Assembly: GCF_014652575.1 (NCBI RefSeq)
Contig: NZ_BMZB01000001.1
Span: forward strand, 620,001-684,000
Length of the DNA stretch: 64,000 nt
Source of the DNA: Asticcacaulis endophyticus
Lineage (GTDB): Bacteria; Pseudomonadota; Alphaproteobacteria; Caulobacterales; Caulobacteraceae
Direction: 5' to 3'
The notes below the pieces were generated by a model that saw only the letters and a list, made by a program, of their open reading frames with translations, was not told the origin of the DNA and did no database searches. Of the stretch, positions 62,364 to 64,000 are shown piece by piece. Position numbers and translations under genes: made by a program. How positions within the stretch are numbered: the stretch's first letter is position 1; every line of letters begins with the position of its first letter.

Positions 62364-63697
62364 GACCGCGCTCCCTTAGCCTTTCGACCCAAAATCAGCT
62401 TGGCCGGAATGAAGATCAGCGCCCCCAGCAGCACCCCAAAGGCCGCTTCGATCCCACGCAGAACCATGAACGGCCAGGCCATACCCTTGGGGTCAGGCGC
62501 ATCCAGTTCGTGAAAACTGGGCGGGGCCGATTCCAGCAGGGCCATGGTCAGAACCAGCTTGGCGCGCACGACCGATTGCCGCCCCAACAGGCCGGTGAAG
62601 CTGTCGGTCAGCCACACCCCAAACGCGCCGGAGCGGGCGACCTTGAGCAGCAACCGCTCAAAATCGTTGGCCGGCTCAAGCGGGTGGCCGCGGTGAAAAT
62701 CGAGATATTTACCTTCCTGATAGGCCGTGCCACCTGTCCGGGTCAGGTGGCGCGCGAACAGGTAAAACTCCTTGCCCAGTGCCGAGTCCGAAGTGGCATG
62801 GGCGCCTTTGGGCGGGACGATCCGCGCATCCAGCGCCTGCGGGGCGGGCAGGTATTTGGCCATCAGCGGATGCGGGCTGGCTACCGCATCATTGGCAAAG
62901 GCGGCTAACTGACCGCTGGTGAACGGCAGGAATTTGAATAACAGGCCCTCAACCATCGCCAGTGATGCGCGCATGAACGGCAGCGGCAGATGCACAAATT
63001 TTGCGGGCTTATCGGCACCATTAAGTGCGCGCAGTTTGGTCAGCAGGCCATGCATATCAAAGGTTTCCGCACCCCCGACTTCGATCGTGGCGCCATTGGC
63101 ATCGTCTGCGAAAGCCAGTGCCGACAACAGGCTGGCCACGTCGTCTGACGTCACCGGCTGCACTTTGCTGAGGCCATCCCCGAACACGGGCGTCACCGGC
63201 AGGCCCGCCAGCTTCGACAGATTGGCCTGAACCGCTGAATCCGGGCCAAAGATCATGGTCGGGCGAATAATGGTCCAGTTAAGCGGGGCGGCTGATACCA
63301 CCGCTTCGGCGGCACTGCGTGAGTCGGCATAGACATAGTGCTTACGGTCGGTGAACTTGGCGGCAATGCTGGAGATATAGATAAACCGCGTTACCCCGGC
63401 GCTCAACCCCGCATTAAGGAGGGTACGCGTAGCTTCGACATTTTCACGCATATAGTCGGCGGGGCGCGCCTTACCGGCAAGGCCTGCACAGTCGATGACG
63501 ATTTCATAGCCATTAAGCGCATGGGCATAGTTTTGCGGTTCAAGCAAGTCTGACCTGATCCAGACCACGCCTCTGGGGGCGTCCTGCGGGCGGACATTGC
63601 GGTCAATGCCAAGCACCACATGACCGGCGTTTGCCAGTAAGGCGCACAACCGGCTGCCAACCTGACCCGCCGCACCCGCGACCACAATTTTACGCAC
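62360..63697 (-). CDS. NAD-dependent epimerase/SDR protein with C-terminal extension
   Basis: Extended short-chain dehydrogenase of 445 aa. Rossmann motif VVAGAAGQVGSRLCALLANAG, YISSIAAKF, and YADSRSAAE (Tyr of the catalytic Tyr-x3-Lys with Lys replaced by the Arg/Ala context YADSRSA, so catalysis is uncertain) lie in residues 1-240. Residues about 250-445 are an extra region with a hydrophobic segment near the C-terminus (GALIFIPAKLIL) that may anchor it to the membrane. Immediately upstream of the GMC gene. A nucleotide-sugar or lipid substrate is guessed from the neighbours. Confidence 0.72.
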   Translation of the reverse strand: MRKIVVAGAAGQVGSRLCALLANAGHVVLGIDRNVRPQDAPRGVVWIRSDLLEPQNYAHALNGYEIVIDCAGLAGKARPADYMRENVEATRTLLNAGLSAGVTRFIYISSIAAKFTDRKHYVYADSRSAAEAVVSAAPLNWTIIRPTMIFGPDSAVQANLSKLAGLPVTPVFGDGLSKVQPVTSDDVASLLSALAFADDANGATIEVGGAETFDMHGLLTKLRALNGADKPAKFVHLPLPFMRASLAMVEGLLFKFLPFTSGQLAAFANDAVASPHPLMAKYLPAPQALDARIVPPKGAHATSDSALGKEFYLFARHLTRTGGTAYQEGKYLDFHRGHPLEPANDFERLLLKVARSGAFGVWLTDSFTGLLGRQSVVRAKLVLTMALLESAPPSFHELDAPDPKGMAWPFMVLRGIEAAFGVLLGALIFIPAKLILGRKAKGARS

Positions 63698-63729
63698 CTT
63701 GAAACGCCTTTTTCAAAATCAGACTAAGG

Positions 63730-64000
63730 CTACCAGATCGGCAGCGGTGAAATATAGGTGAAGTTTTGCATGGTTAAAATCACACGATAGAAATTCCACA
63801 GAATGGTCACGACCATAAAAGCGCTAAACGCTTGCTGCCAGCGGCCTTTGAGCGACGCCCAGTAAACGGCGGTCAGCATCACAAGGGCCGGGACAAAGTG
63901 GGCAAAATGCTTGGTCTGACGCCAGTCAACCAGACTAAAGCCAATCGCGCCAATCGCAAACCACAGCACCAGAAAGCCCACGCCCTGACGGATGCGACGC
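63730..64000 (-). CDS. Partial polytopic membrane protein (C-terminus; window edge)
   Basis: The frame is open to the end of the window, so only the last 90 or so residues are seen. They contain three hydrophobic segments (FLVLWFAIGAIGFSLVD, FVPALVMLTAVYWAS, AFSAFMVVTILWNFYRV) and KHFAHFVPA, reminiscent of the C-terminal part of ArnT/PMT-like GT-C glycosyltransferases. It lies 32 bases upstream of the SDR gene on the same strand. Identity is tentative because the catalytic region is missing. Confidence 0.5.
   Translation of the reverse strand, partial: RRIRQGVGFLVLWFAIGAIGFSLVDWRQTKHFAHFVPALVMLTAVYWASLKGRWQQAFSAFMVVTILWNFYRVILTMQNFTYISPLPIW

Overview
The window looks like the replication-origin region of a Caulobacterales chromosome (Alphaproteobacteria). 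Gene content and order recall Caulobacter, and the moderate GC (judged by eye, not counted) suggests an Asticcacaulis-like genome. Support comes from the order rho / hemJ-hemH-hemE / origin / PPDK-regulator-maf-aroE-coaE-dnaQ-secB, from parA-parB with three perfect parS sites, and from CenR, NtrZ, CtrA-type TTAA-N7-TTAA boxes and an alphaproteobacterial LexA box.

Layout. 1-15 kb is housekeeping: MarC, pyrF, ProXp-type deacylase, CnoX chaperedoxin, Trm112-like, UbiH-type hydroxylase, ftsK, a parDE toxin-antitoxin pair with its operator, LolA-like protein, xth, cenR, an L,D-transpeptidase, yggS, a ThiE-like gene and ntrZ. 15-20 kb is a promoter-led operon: DUF3576 lipoprotein, leuS, lptE, holA. 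20-30 kb, all on the minus strand, is the segregation, tRNA-modification and haem block: parB, parA, rsmG, mnmG, mnmE, DUF6489, rho, hemJ, hemH, hemE. 30.1-30.6 kb is the probable origin, with CtrA boxes, a DnaA-like box, a GANTC site and several palindromes. Genes on its two sides are transcribed away from it.

30.6-37 kb runs rightward: PPDK-regulator, maf-aroE-coaE-dnaQ, secB (opposite strand), a Tim44-like protein and mltA. After a MAPEG protein and a HerA/DUF853 ATPase comes a probable small RNA with two C-rich loops, then an accessory segment: a Tat-type intradiol-dioxygenase-like lipoprotein and a compact type IV secretion locus virB1-2-3-4-6-9-10-11 that lacks virB5, virB7, virB8 and virD4. 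48-52.6 kb holds an MFS exporter, SOS-controlled dinB, a Ca2+/H+ antiporter, RidA and a Rieske protein. 52.6-58.4 kb encodes phenylalanine/tyrosine breakdown through homogentisate (maiA, fahA, hmgA, hpd diverging from phhB-phhA) around a palindromic operator candidate. 58.5-64 kb is a cell-envelope or redox group: GtrA, two polytopic membrane proteins, a GMC oxidoreductase with a ferredoxin-like cysteine cluster, and a two-part SDR protein.

The intergenic spaces are rich in palindromic repeats. At least four families are visible, and in two of them the stem bases change in a compensatory way between copies, as expected if the hairpin itself is selected. No rRNA, tRNA, insertion sequence, prophage or CRISPR array was recognised.
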